From Gnetum montanum (lineage: Eukaryota > Streptophyta > Gnetopsida > Gnetales > Gnetaceae), in NCBI GenBank assembly GCA_015680685.1, contig MNCI01025086.1, forward strand, positions 725,735-789,734: a DNA stretch of 64,000 nucleotides, in the 5' to 3' direction. Every line of letters begins with the position of its first letter. Position 1 is the stretch's first letter. Shown piece by piece: positions 1-10,692 of this stretch. A program made the position numbers and the translations under genes. Under the pieces are notes generated by a model. That model was not told where the DNA came from, did no database searches, and worked only from the letters and a program-made list of their open reading frames with translations.

Positions 1-2425
1 GAAGCTATTCTAGTCCTATCAAAATACCAAAGATTTTCTGAACCCTCTCGACTACTGAATTGTTCAACGGCATGACTACAAGTAGAGACTCTCTTACAAC
101 AATCCCAATAGCAATTCCCACACGTTGCACAATAACAAAATTTACTACTACAATGCTCTTAAGGCTTTTAAACACAAGAACTTCTATGACAAAATTTTAA
201 TAGAAATTTCTATCGAGCAACAAGAATAGTAAGAGCAATCTAAAAATCCCAAAATTACTTGCCAAGGATGATACTATCTAAACCACTAGCTAAAAAATTT
301 AAACAAAACAAAAAATAAAATACATAACTCACAGGACCATGACAAAGAGGCTGAAATCTTTACTCTAGCAAGCCATCTTACAAGCAATCGTTCAAAATTT
401 CTTCTTTACAAAGCTCTTCTCAAGACCCCAAGTGTGTCTCCAAGTGAGAGCCCAAGTGTGATCCCAATATATTTTCAAAAGTGTGATGTATGAGACCTCC
501 CAAAAGTCCTTCTTTCTTCTTAAAAATTGAGACCCCAATCCCCTCTTCCTCCTTGACCCCTGAAGCCTTTTTATAGGGTTCAAAGGTAGGTAGGGAAGTT
601 ACAAAAATATCTTAGGTGGTTTAACCACCATAGAGACAAAAAAGCTATGGTTGACAAGTGTTCCATGTAGTTTCCAAGTGTCTTCATTTAGTAAACAAGT
701 GTCCACCATGGAGAGAAACAAGTTGCAGTTGACACGTGTCCCATTTAGTTGGCAAGTGGCCTATTTGGTGGTTATAAGTACCATGGGAAATTAAAATTTA
801 GTTGTAACCACCAAGGGGAAGTTATCACCACCATGATATTTAAAAATTGCAAAGGACACTTGTTCCATACATACAATATTGAATAACTGCCTTATAACTT
901 CTCTTTTCTTTTGCAATAATAACAATATACCCTTTACTTCTTTCTTAAACAAAGCAAAATGAAAATCAAATTAAATTTGATTAAAAAGGTTTGGAGAAAT
1001 GAAAAGCGCGTGAAATATTGGCAATATCAACGTCCACGTTTATGTCCATGTTCAGCTCAGAAACGACCTATCTTGTGGCTGTGGCTATTGCTAAACCTCT
1101 TCCTGTTTCGTCGTCTTTCCATTTGGCTATAACGGCCATGAACTGCCACCACCATAATCGTCGTTATCAGCAGCGGTTGTGAAGTGCCATCTCAGTCTCT
1201 AGCAACGGCTCTGCTAAAACTGCAACCATAGGAGTTGGCATGGGCACGAAGCCAGCGTTCCCATGAAATGGTCACCGCAGTTGCAATGTTGTTCTTTTTC
1301 TTTATTAACCATTTAATTGGCCACACTGATTCTGCTGGTTGTTCCTGTCTTAAATTGGTCCACAAAGTGGCTGCCATCATCATAGGCCTCCACACCAGTG
1401 CTCTTTCTGAGAGTGCCCTAGAATAAATAATGATCCACGTTTCCATGACACAGAGCACGCAATAAGCGAATCTAAAGAGGCTTCCTTCTCAACCTTTCTA
1501 CGCATCTGCTTCACGCCTTGCAAATTATCATTTCTTGTTCTGAACGATTTTCCTGCATTGACGATGCCATGTAGCGTTGGCCGTTGGCCCATTGCCCGGC
1601 ATACTTCAGAAAAATAGTTAGAAAAATATTTATATGATGCTAGGATGATAATTCTTATAGAGACGCTATCGGCTTTGGCTCTATTTTTGTTGCTGTGCAA
1701 GCATTTCATTTTCTGTTGCTGCATAGGCATTTCATTTTCTGTTGCCGAATTTCCTGTACACAGTGTTGTTTGGGAGGCCCCCTCTTGCTCTCATCACTGC
1801 AGATTTTTATTTTTATTTTCTAATATTTTACAAGGTAGAAATGGTCGCAGAGAATTGGAATTCCAGTGATGAAGTGCTAGCGCAACCCTTGAATAATCTC
1901 ATTTCTACCTTTTTACATGAATGTTTCTTTTTGCAAGGTGCATATTATTTGGAATTGTGTCGTGGAATAATGGATTGCTATACTCAGTTTTGATTGGTAC
2001 CATGAAATTTGGTTCACATACCATGGTCCCTTGCAATAATGCGAAGCACCTCCTGCGTTTTGCGGAATTTCACTTTTTCCTTTTTATTACAAAGAAAAAT
2101 ATCATGCTTAGCCACGAAATTTTAAACAATATACTCCTGAATTTCACAGGAGAAATAACTTCACCCTGCACCAGACTGCTGGACTTGCAATTATCAGGCT
2201 ATTCATCCATAAATCCCAGTGGATCATAATAAATTATAAAGGTAGAACAACACATTGGTGATTCTGTACTTATCAGCAGGGCTTGGTGCTCCAATATTTT
2301 TTTTAAATTAAAGGAATGCCTTTTGTTCACTTATTCTTTTCCTTTCAAATTGAAAATTTAGCTACTTCTCTGAAAATTCTCAACTAATTTAAGCCTGCTT
2401 CATGAAATGGCCAAATGTGCCAACA
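1..2425 (-). mobile_element. Partial copy (F-prime) of a very long LTR, reverse strand, cut by the window start
   Basis: Read on the minus strand, this begins at 2425 with TGTTGGCACATTTGG and matches the first 170 or so bases of F (34926 onward). It matches F again over about 900-1, which pairs with 36890-37545. The second shared block holds a TATA box (TATAAAAAGG on the minus strand, 566-575) and downstream sequence typical of the R/U5 part of an LTR. The middle, about 950-2150, does not match F. The best reading is one large LTR whose U3 carries variable cargo. The other end lies outside the window, so its target duplication cannot be tested; the flank at 2426-2430 is CCATT. Confidence 0.6.
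1040..1730 (-). other. GC-richer cargo block inside F-prime, possible host gene fragment
   Basis: This block is less AT-rich than its surroundings and keeps fairly open reading on the minus strand: 116 codons ending at 1380 and 88 codons ending at 1192, in different frames. The 116-codon frame includes a short charged stretch rich in Lys, Arg and Glu. No protein family is recognised. It occupies the position where the sister copy F carries LRR and RuvB-like fragments, so capture of a different host exon is possible but unproven. About 1680-1745 has an imperfect doubled segment built on GAAATGC. Confidence 0.3.
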
Positions 2426-3538
2426 CCATTACCTATGGTAAGTTACCTCTAATGATCCATATTCCTTTCTTTAGTCCTTCTATGTCATCTTGAAATGTCA
2501 CACTACCATAATATTGATTAATAAAGAGTGTAAATTGAGATTTTTTAGTTATCATATGTCATCAGTAGTCGCTATCCATATACTAGGTTGGCTTATTGAT
2601 AATAAATAAAGTAACTTGGCCAAGTGTTCCCTTTCTTTAGTTTTTCATTTTAGGTCTCTAAACTTTTTTAACCTACATGACATGAATTCTTTGGAATTTT
2701 TAATAAGATGTTATAGTCTCATAAAAATAGTTCAATATTAAGTAGAAATACTATTGCATATGACCAAACCCATCACAGAGATAGCACATTATATTTCTCA
2801 TCTAGGCAAGATGTTTAAACTTGGGTGTATCTCCATTTTGAAGAGATTCTTGGTGAGGGGATATTTTAAGGATTACTTTCAAGTCCTCTTTAATCATTTG
2901 GATTTGTACATTAACCAAGCATGATGAAAAGCATTTATTCTTCTTTAGTAAACCTCTCATTAATGTATTTGACATTTTTCACTCTTTATTCATCTACTTA
3001 TTGAAACAAGTTAGCTTTTAATTCTTAGTCTAAATGTACGAGTTCTCCTTTTTCAAATTGATGCATTTAGCTTGATGTTGTTCAAGATCTATTTCTTAAC
3101 ATGTTAAAATTCTTCATCCTATTACACATAGTTTGTAAGGAAATAAGCTCATCACATAATAATTCATTCCTTTGTTCCAACGTATCTTCATTATCCTTCA
3201 TATTACTAGGCTAGTCATCTTTTGGGACTTCATGAATAATGGCAATATATAAGAGGTGTAATTACTTTGTATTATCATCATTCACTTCTTCTTCACTCTT
3301 TTCATCATCCAAACTTATATACAATTTTTTTTCCTTACTCTCTTTGTAGAAATACCTCTTTTATAACCTGTTTAACCTAGGATATGCATAGGCCAAATGA
3401 CCTCACCCACCACATACCCAACATTCTACAAAATATATTTCATTCCTTAATGAACCTTTAATTAATTATCTTTGTCATTATCTTTCTTGTTTTGGTAGTT
3501 GTTCTTTTATTTCTTTGTTCAAGAAGTTTATTCACATG
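2426..3538 (-). pseudogene. Ty1/copia element I, left part: gag zinc knuckle, coiled linker and protease
   Basis: Read on the minus strand from 3538 leftward. First comes a basic stretch, then a CCHC-like zinc knuckle (about 3383-3427, C-W-V-C-G-G then G-H-L-A-Y-A-Y, with the last Cys changed to Tyr and one in-frame TGA). A long Glu/Lys-rich linker follows. At about 2520-2590 is the copia protease motif, here Y-M-D-S-D in place of W-Y-L-D-S-G, followed by H-M and G-S-V-T-F. Several stops and frameshifts make it a pseudogene. It continues the gag at 13423-14255; element A sits between the two. F-prime interrupts the left end. Confidence 0.75.
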
Positions 3539-4375
3539 TGATGAGTCACCAAATAAGTAATCTGATATTAGATCTATGATATCGATACTGATCCTCGATA
3601 TCGGACATGCGGTATCAGAACCTATCTCATTGGCTATAAATAAGAGATAGGGGCACTTGGTTTGGATTAGTTTTTAGTCCCTTAGCTGAACTCTTGTAGT
3701 TTTTCTATTCCAAAGTTATAATTATTTCTAAGTGCTTGTAGTAGGAGTCATAGAGTGAAAACATATTTATTTGAGCATTGTGTACCTGAGCACACCTTGT
3801 GTCCAAAAATAAAGATGAACTTTGTGATAAACCTTGCAATATTCAAAATAGCTTAATTATTGCAATTTATGTTATTTACTATTATTTGATGCTTTTAATA
3901 GTTGATTAATGTTATTTCATAGAATTATTAATTATCAATTACCAATTAATTAACAAACTTAGCACGACCACTTTGAGCATTTGTGGAACACTTGGTAACC
4001 CAGTAACGACTAGCGTTTGGTAATCCCAATAGTGTTACACTGGTTTAGGATGTGTCTAGAGAGTGGGAATGGATGTTGGTGTTAGGATTTGATTCACATT
4101 AGAGTTACAAAACCCACTAGTTAATTAAATATTTTCATTGCACACACTTAGGAGGCTAGGATAGAAAATATAAAAGAAAAACATAAAAATCATACACATC
4201 AAGTTTACTTAACCATACAATTGTGCCTTACATGTAAGCTTGGGAAGACAATGACTGCATAACTCATCCTTCTTTTGTGTAGGCACATAAGCACTTAATC
4301 CTTGGAGTTCGACTAGATCGTGTGTGAATGCTCATATTTGTATGGTTGGGCATAGGGGTATCTCACCCTGATTAA
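3539..4375 (+). repeat. Element A 5' LTR
   Basis: It aligns along its length with 12559-13422. It contains GATATC-type palindromic repeats at about 3575-3615, a TATA box CTATAAATA at 3634-3642 and a polyadenylation hexamer AATAAA at 3808-3813. The 3' boundary is uncertain. Alignment with the other LTR fades after GGGGTATCTCACC near 4367, and a possible degenerate terminus TCCATCA followed by TTGG lies at 4391-4400. The expected primer-binding site is therefore badly decayed. Confidence 0.85.
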
Positions 4376-4468
4376 AACTTAGAAAATCCTTCCATCATTG
4401 GAATTAACCCTTAAGATCAACCATCTTACAATTACCAAAAAATGGTATTGCACACTCAATAATTAATC

Positions 4469-7080
4469 ATGTCTCCTTCTTCTTATGAGAATGCTTCACT
4501 GACTATGTTTGACACCATGAATAATTGGAGGCGAGGTGCACATGATAATTCGCTAGTTCCCCAATAGTTTCTCATGGTATACACTCATCCTTATGAGTAT
4601 GTACCAAACTTTACATTTATCCTCCACCAGGATGAACAACTACGATGGTGTGATTTAGAAGGTAACATAGTGTTACCTCCCGATCGCTCAATCCCAAGCA
4701 TGCTTCTTCGTGCTCTCACATGAATTAGTATGTAGCACTTACAGTCAAAGTACATTGTGCATGAGCAAGATTCAAGAGATTATCAACCCACATAAGCACA
4801 ACACTAGAGGGATCTACAATAGAAGAGACATTATGAATCTATGAAAGGGTAATTATCTTAGGATGTCCTGTATGTCCTAAGTGAAAATGACGGTGGTGAA
4901 CCTTTCTCAAGAGGTTTTCTACAAAATGATGTTCCTCTATTTGACTTCAGTCAAGGAGCTAGGTACCAGAATCTTCACTCAACTATTCAAAATCCAAGGT
5001 ATGGTACCAACAGACACAAAGGGTTTGAAAAAGGAACAAAAATGCATGACAATGATGGACATTCTGATCATAACTGTGACTGAGGTCATGACCACCAAAA
5101 AGAAGGTAATAGGCATCATCATGGTGCCAGTCCTCCTTCCTCTTCACATTCATCATCTCTGTCCCCTTCCCCTTTGGGATCTAAATGTAACCACAAAGGA
5201 TGAGATCATGAGGATAAGGGTAGGTGAGATAGAAATCATTGACAAAATAGTAAAGAAAAGGGATGAGGGCATTCCAGAGAAAGACAACACAAAAGAAGGA
5301 AGAGTAGGGAACAACATAGGCATCATAGATGCCATAGACAGCATGATCACGATGAACCCCTACTCACCACCCAAAGTATGTTAGATATAACAGAGATTAT
5401 TAAGATTCCAAAAGGCACTAAAAAAATAGTAGGATCAAAAGACTAGACATGAATAACATCTCACGATTTGAAGGGGGATACAATGTTGATCCTCAAAATC
5501 ATCTACAAGAATTCCATGATGCATGTGCCTTGCAAAATATAGAAAATGAGTGCAAAAAGCTAGAGTTGTTTCCAAGGACACTGATTAAGGAAGCAGAAAG
5601 CTGGTACTGGTCCTTAGAACTAGAATCCATTCGTCGATGAAGTACCATGTTGGAGCTATTCAATAATAAGTATCAGATGTACTCCCGAGTGTCCAACCTA
5701 TGTAAGCAAATCCAAGGATGGAAACAAGGAGGACATGAACCCTTGGATGCTGCCATGGGCCGATATTATTCATTATTACATCATTGTCTTGGACATGGTT
5801 ACTTGCAAAAGGAACAACTACACCATCTTGTAGATGGGCTTAGGTACAAAATGCGAAGAACCCTTGGGACTTATGCCCAAGGAATGCTATCTGAGCTTAG
5901 AGTCCATCAAATACAAAGATTGTTAGAGAAAGTTTCCAAGTAGGAAGGTGAGTTGAGGAAAAGAGAAAGTGTAGAGGAGTACAATAGAGATCCTTCCCTT
6001 CGAAAGAAGGAAATTAGATTTTGCAAAGATGAGGAAGAGTCACCACTTGAAGAGATGGTGAATAGAAAGACTTTTCCCATTCAAAAATTTGCATCAGAAG
6101 TATCAACAAAGGTGGATCAAATGTGGAATTTCCTAGATGAAAAATTTCAAACCATGTTAAAAATAGTAAAGGAGTCTAGAGAACAAAGTAGTGACCAAGA
6201 GAGAAGGAAAAAGAAAGAAGTTGAGTATGCATGTAACAAGGGTAAGGGCAAGGTTGCCGTCATTAAAGAGGTTATGGATTTGAACATGGACGATGATGGC
6301 ATATGTGAGATTTTCCAATATGACCATCCTAAGGGATGTTGCCTAGTGGTGTCACATCTATAAGAGTTTGGGGTGTATACACTAAACCCATGATTAAATA
6401 GATGGAAAGCACCTAGAAGGTTACCTTATCCTCAAAGTAACCCAAGGCAGTTCCACCAACCTTTGACATATTATCTGAGTGGAGCTCCACCATAATTGAA
6501 TGAACAATATCAATGGTGGAAACACCCACAATCATGGGGAATGCCACCACCACGTCAACAGTATCCTTACCATTAACTTAACCCATACGGGTATTACATT
6601 CAGTAGTCAATATCTCCACATGACTCTACTAGTCATGCTACTCTTTAGCCTCACTACTAGAACCATGAGTACTATAGAACTTCTTCTTTTAGGGGTGATG
6701 CTTCACATATGCACTATTCTTCTTATCTAACTAAATCTCTTCCACCCTCAACTCCACTACCACCTGCTCCAACTATGTAGGGCAAGCTTCCTGCCTAGCC
6801 ATAGTAACATAATGCTACAAGGGCTATCAATCCTCAACCTACTGTTGGTTTGGAAGATCGATCAAAGAAGAGATCTTTCTTTAGAACCAATAGTCTAACC
6901 AAGTCCTTACAACCACAAGAGGCTAATTGTCTAAACGCCTTGCCATCATTCGAATCTTCGAAGCTTTCTTCAAACCAAAAATTGCACTCAACACACACCA
7001 TTATGTTAACTCATGCCATCACTGATTGGATTAAAGCTTTCCATCTTCCTAGGAAATTCTCTAATCCTAGAAGTCCTCTT
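4469..7080 (+). pseudogene. gag: Element A gag (broken)
   Basis: The capsid polyprotein starts at ATG 4469 (M-S-P-S-S-Y). An N-terminal extension of about 300 codons ends in a tract rich in His, Asp, Ser and Arg (about 5030-5350). A frameshift near 5425 leads to R-L-D-M-N-N-I and the Retrotrans_gag domain (about 5449-5940), recognisable by the L-F-P-R-T-L and E-S-W-Y-W-S motifs. After it come a Lys/Glu-rich helix, C-x3-H-P-K-G-C-C near 6310-6345 and a Pro/Tyr/His-rich tail. The frame runs on into protease without a separating gene end. In-frame stops at 5638 (TGA for Trp) and 5941 (TAG) break it. The same architecture is seen in elements D and E. Confidence 0.85.
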
Positions 7081-7500
7081 ATATATTTGCAAATTGTTGG
7101 AAATGAGCCTTGTAATGCTCTTTTGGATTTAGGTTCTGGTGTTAATTTAATCTCCTAGGAAATGTATAAAGCCTGGAACCTACCTTCACTAAAGAAGATT
7201 AACATTCGTTTAGAGTTAGCTAACTAGTCCATCATTGTTCCACTGGGACTAGTGGAGGACATTGTCACCACTATTTGTGGATGGTCGTAGCTAGTCAATT
7301 TGCTAGTGATTCAAGTTAACAACTACAAGGGGGACTTCCCAATCATAATGGGAAGAGCATGGCTAAGTACGATTGATGTGTGCCTGGGAATACATGATCT
7401 TTCCATAGAGCTATCGAAAGAAAATACGTTTGGGAAGATTGAGAAGAAGAAAGTTCCATGCATAGCATACAGTGACACAGAGTGCAATTGCATGTAGAAG
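7081..7500 (+). pseudogene. Element A aspartic protease domain
   Basis: This is a retropepsin-like domain for polyprotein maturation. The active-site motif A-L-L-D-L-G-S-G-V-N-L-I-S is present, with the catalytic Asp codon at 7126-7128. Downstream is I-M-G-R-A-W-L, the conserved C-terminal protease block. Stops at about 7159, 7225 and 7290 interrupt it. It is in the same frame as gag, so gag and pol are one polyprotein in this family. Confidence 0.85.
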
Positions 7501-8039
7501 TCCTGGTTTGTACAATACCTAACATTTCCTGCATGCAACCAGTGTGCACAAGTAACTAACATACAAAGATGCTTGTATGTAGTAGCCATAAGATAGGAAG
7601 GCGCCCAGTCGTTGATAGCTAAACTAGAGAGTAATTCAACTTTATGCATGGAACCAACTGAGAGCTTGACTTATGCCTATATTGATAGTATAGATGAATT
7701 AGAGCAAGTCCATTGCCAACTTCCAAGTACTGACACCAAAAATATCAACTGGGGGAAGTTGAAAATCCCTAACGAGTTTAAGCAAGGGCCACTTGAATTA
7801 AAATTGTTGTCCACTAGTATGGAGTATACATTTCTCAAGAATGGAAAATCGATAATCATTAACGCTAAGCTGGCTCCTCAACAAAAAGAAAGACTACTGA
7901 AGATGGTAATTAAATGGTTGAAAGCATTTTCTTGGTCATATCCCAAATTAATTGGAATAGATCCTAGGATATGCCAACATAGAATTTACATTAACCCCTC
8001 TATGAAGCCTTGATGATAATTGCAAAGATGACTGAACCC

Positions 8040-8810
8040 AAAGCTTAAGTAAGTAGTTAAGGAGGAAACTGAATAACTTCTGAAGGCTGGGTTCATCTAC
8101 CCCATTGTTGATAGTGAATGTGTCATTCCATTTGTCATTATGCCCAAAAAAGATGGTAAATGGAGGGTGTGTATAGATTTTAGGCTATTAAACATGGCAA
8201 CATTTAAAGACCATTTCCCATTGCCATTTGTTGATAGTTTTAGATACCATTGTAGGGCATTGTTATTGTAGTTTTCTAGATGGTTACAATGGGTACAATA
8301 AAATCCAAATAGCACTAGAAGATGAAGCCAAAACTACATTCATGAGTCCCTAGGGGACATTTTCATATAGGCAGATGTTGGTTGGCTTATGTAATGCTAT
8401 AGCAACATTTCAACATTTGGTTCTCAGCATATTTCAGCAACAAATAGGGAATGGTGTGGATATTTTTGATGATTTCTCCACCTACAAAGTAGACTTTGAA
8501 TAAGCATTGGACCGATTAGAGCAAGTACTAAAATGATGTGTTGAAACCAAACTAAGGCTCAATTGGTAGAAAAGTCATTTAATGGTCCAAGAGGGCATTG
8601 TATTAGGGCATACAATTTTACAAAAAGGGATAGAGGTAGATCCTAAAAAAATTAAAGTCATCCAAAGAATCACTTATCAACCTAAAAGTATAAAAGACAT
8701 CCAAACATTCCTTGGACATAATGGTTATTATAGACACTTCATTGAGAACTTTTCAAAGATTGCAAAACCATTGGTAGAATTAACGAAGAAGGATGTACCA
8801 TTTGAATAGA
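8040..8810 (+). pseudogene. Element A reverse transcriptase domain
   Basis: RNA-dependent DNA polymerase of the Ty3 type. Recognisable blocks in order: F-I-Y-P-I-V-D-S-E, P-K-K-D-G-K-W-R-V-C-I-D-F-R-L-L-N, L-D-G-Y-N-G-Y-N (after a frameshift near 8240), the catalytic V-D-I-F-D-D-F-S at about 8458-8475 (Phe at the usual Tyr/Met positions, both Asp kept), and V-L-G-H with F-L-G-H-N-G-Y-Y-R near 8705. Stops inside it all look like Gln, Arg or Trp codons changed by one transition, for example TAG at 8353 where Trp is expected. Confidence 0.9.
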
Positions 8811-9380
8811 TCAAGGAATGTGAGCTAGGTTTCTAAATCTTGAAGTAGAAGCTCATAGAAACACCCATTCTACAAGAAACTAACTGGTTCAGACCATTCC
8901 ATATAATGACTGACGCATCCAATTTTGCTTTAGGAGCCATACTTACATAGTTAGATGACCAAAAACATCCCTATTACATTCACTGTGTAAGTTGGAGTAT
9001 TACTGGTACACAACTCAACTATACCACAATAGAAAAAGAGTTAATGGATATGGTGTTTGCACTAGAGAAATTTAGGCATTATGTATTAGGCTATAAGGTA
9101 TCTGTACACATGGACCATAGTGTGATTTGGTTCCATATGAATAAACCAACAGTGAGCCCTTGCATCATACGATGGCTTGTAATCTTACAAGAGTTCAATC
9201 TTACGATGGTCAATCGTAAAGGAACCGAGAATGTTATTGTTGATCATTTTTCTCAGTTGCGATGGGATAACAAAGAAGATGAATACCTAATTTCTAATCA
9301 CTTCCTTGATGAACTCCTCTTTGCAAGTTTAATAAAAAAAAAATCACCCATATATACAAATTAGTATAGTAGCATTCTTA
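8811..9380 (+). pseudogene. Element A RNase H domain
   Basis: Follows RT without a break. It carries P-F-H-I-M-T-D-A-S-N-F-A-L-G-A-I-L (catalytic Asp in the T-D-A-S block), Q-L-N-Y-T-T-I-E-K-E-L (catalytic Glu) and the H-M-D-H-S block, and ends near N-V-I-V-D-H-F-S-Q-L. This domain would remove the RNA template strand. The stretch 9044-9364 stays open for 106 codons; TAG and TAA stops interrupt it at about 8806, 8834, 8845 and 8949. Confidence 0.88.
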
Positions 9381-10692
9381 CTTATCTTCTCACACAAGAA
9401 ACACCACAAGAGCTAGAAATTTAAAAGAAATAACAATTTCTCCATCAAGTCAAACATTTCATGGAAATCAATGGATACCTTTACAAGGTATGTTGCGATG
9501 GCTTGGTCCGATGGTGTGTTCTCAATGTAGATGAATTACAAGTTCTCCAAGATGCTCATGAGGGCCCTTGTGGAGGTCATTATGCTGTGAGATGAACAAC
9601 CATTAAAATCTTGCTTGCAGGATATTATTGGCCCACATTATTTAGGGACACCCATCATTTTGTTCAATTTGTAAGCACTACCAACGTGATGGGGGAATGG
9701 CTACTAGAATGGAGGGTCCACAACAATGGATTCAACTCTTAAAACCATTTTATATATGGAGTATTGATTTTATGGGGCCTATTACACTGATGTCCAATGG
9801 AAAAGCATACATTTTTGTTACTGTTGATTATTTCACAAAATGGGCAAAAGTAGCCACCATTGCTGACTATACATCATCTACCGCTACACGATTTGTTTAA
9901 CAATAAATCATAAATAGGTTTGGCATGCCTCGTGCACTTATTTCTGATAATGGTACACATTTTATAGGTGTGACTTTTCAAAAGTTAATGAAACACTTAG
10001 GAGTCGAGCATAAATTGACTACACCATATCATCCTCAAGAAAATAGTCAAGTTGAAGTTACCAATAAGGAAATCACAAAAATCTTGACACTAACCATTAG
10101 CAAATATAGGTGAGACTGGAGCACCAAACTAAATGATGCTCTTTGGGCTTACCGTTCCACATGGAAACTGCCTATATGCTACTCTCCCTATGAGTTAGTG
10201 TATAGTAAACTTCCAACACTTCCTATCTAGGCTGAGCTCTATATACTATCTATAGCATGTGACCTTAACCTTGACCTCAATCTAGCACAAAAAGAATGGT
10301 TAATGAATCCTAACTTGCTAGATGAAGATCGATTAGCCACCCTATCATCCAATGAATTGCACAAGGCCTTCAACAAGCAAGGTCATGACCTAAGAATTAG
10401 GAAAGTCAAATACCAACCAAGCAATAGGATTCTTTATTGGAATCCTACACATGTGCCAAAACGAACTAAATTTCAAACATTGTGGGAAAGACCTTATATC
10501 ATTCATGAAACTTTTCCTTCAGGGGCCATGATGATCTCTAAACTTGGAAGCTCAGATAAGAAATTATTGGTCAACATCCAGCAAACCAAACCTTTCCATG
10601 GGCCTAAAATGACCGGTACTAACACTACCTTTGCTGATGGACAACCCTGCTCATTATTTCGAATTTCCTCCTTCCAACTTAGTCATGGGTGA
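9381..10692 (+). pseudogene. Element A integrase with intact catalytic triad
   Basis: The N-terminal HHCC zinc domain lies at about 9550-9690 (H-E-G-P-C-G-G-H ... C-K-H-Y, last Cys changed to Tyr, with a one-base frameshift near 9670). The core follows: W-S-I-D-F with Asp codon 9766-9768, I-S-D-N-G-T-H-F with Asp codon 9946-9948, and Q-V-E-V-T-N with Glu codon 10054-10056. That gives the D-x35-E spacing expected of Ty3 and retroviral integrases. The C-terminal region (10300-10692) is open for 129 codons, ends F-Q-L-S-H-G, and has no evident chromodomain. Confidence 0.88.

Noticed and set aside
4881-5384. 167-codon plus-strand open frame
   Set aside because: Wrong frame over the low-complexity part of element A gag; the frame giving the His/Asp/Ser-rich tract continues from the ATG at 4469 and aligns with the other gags.
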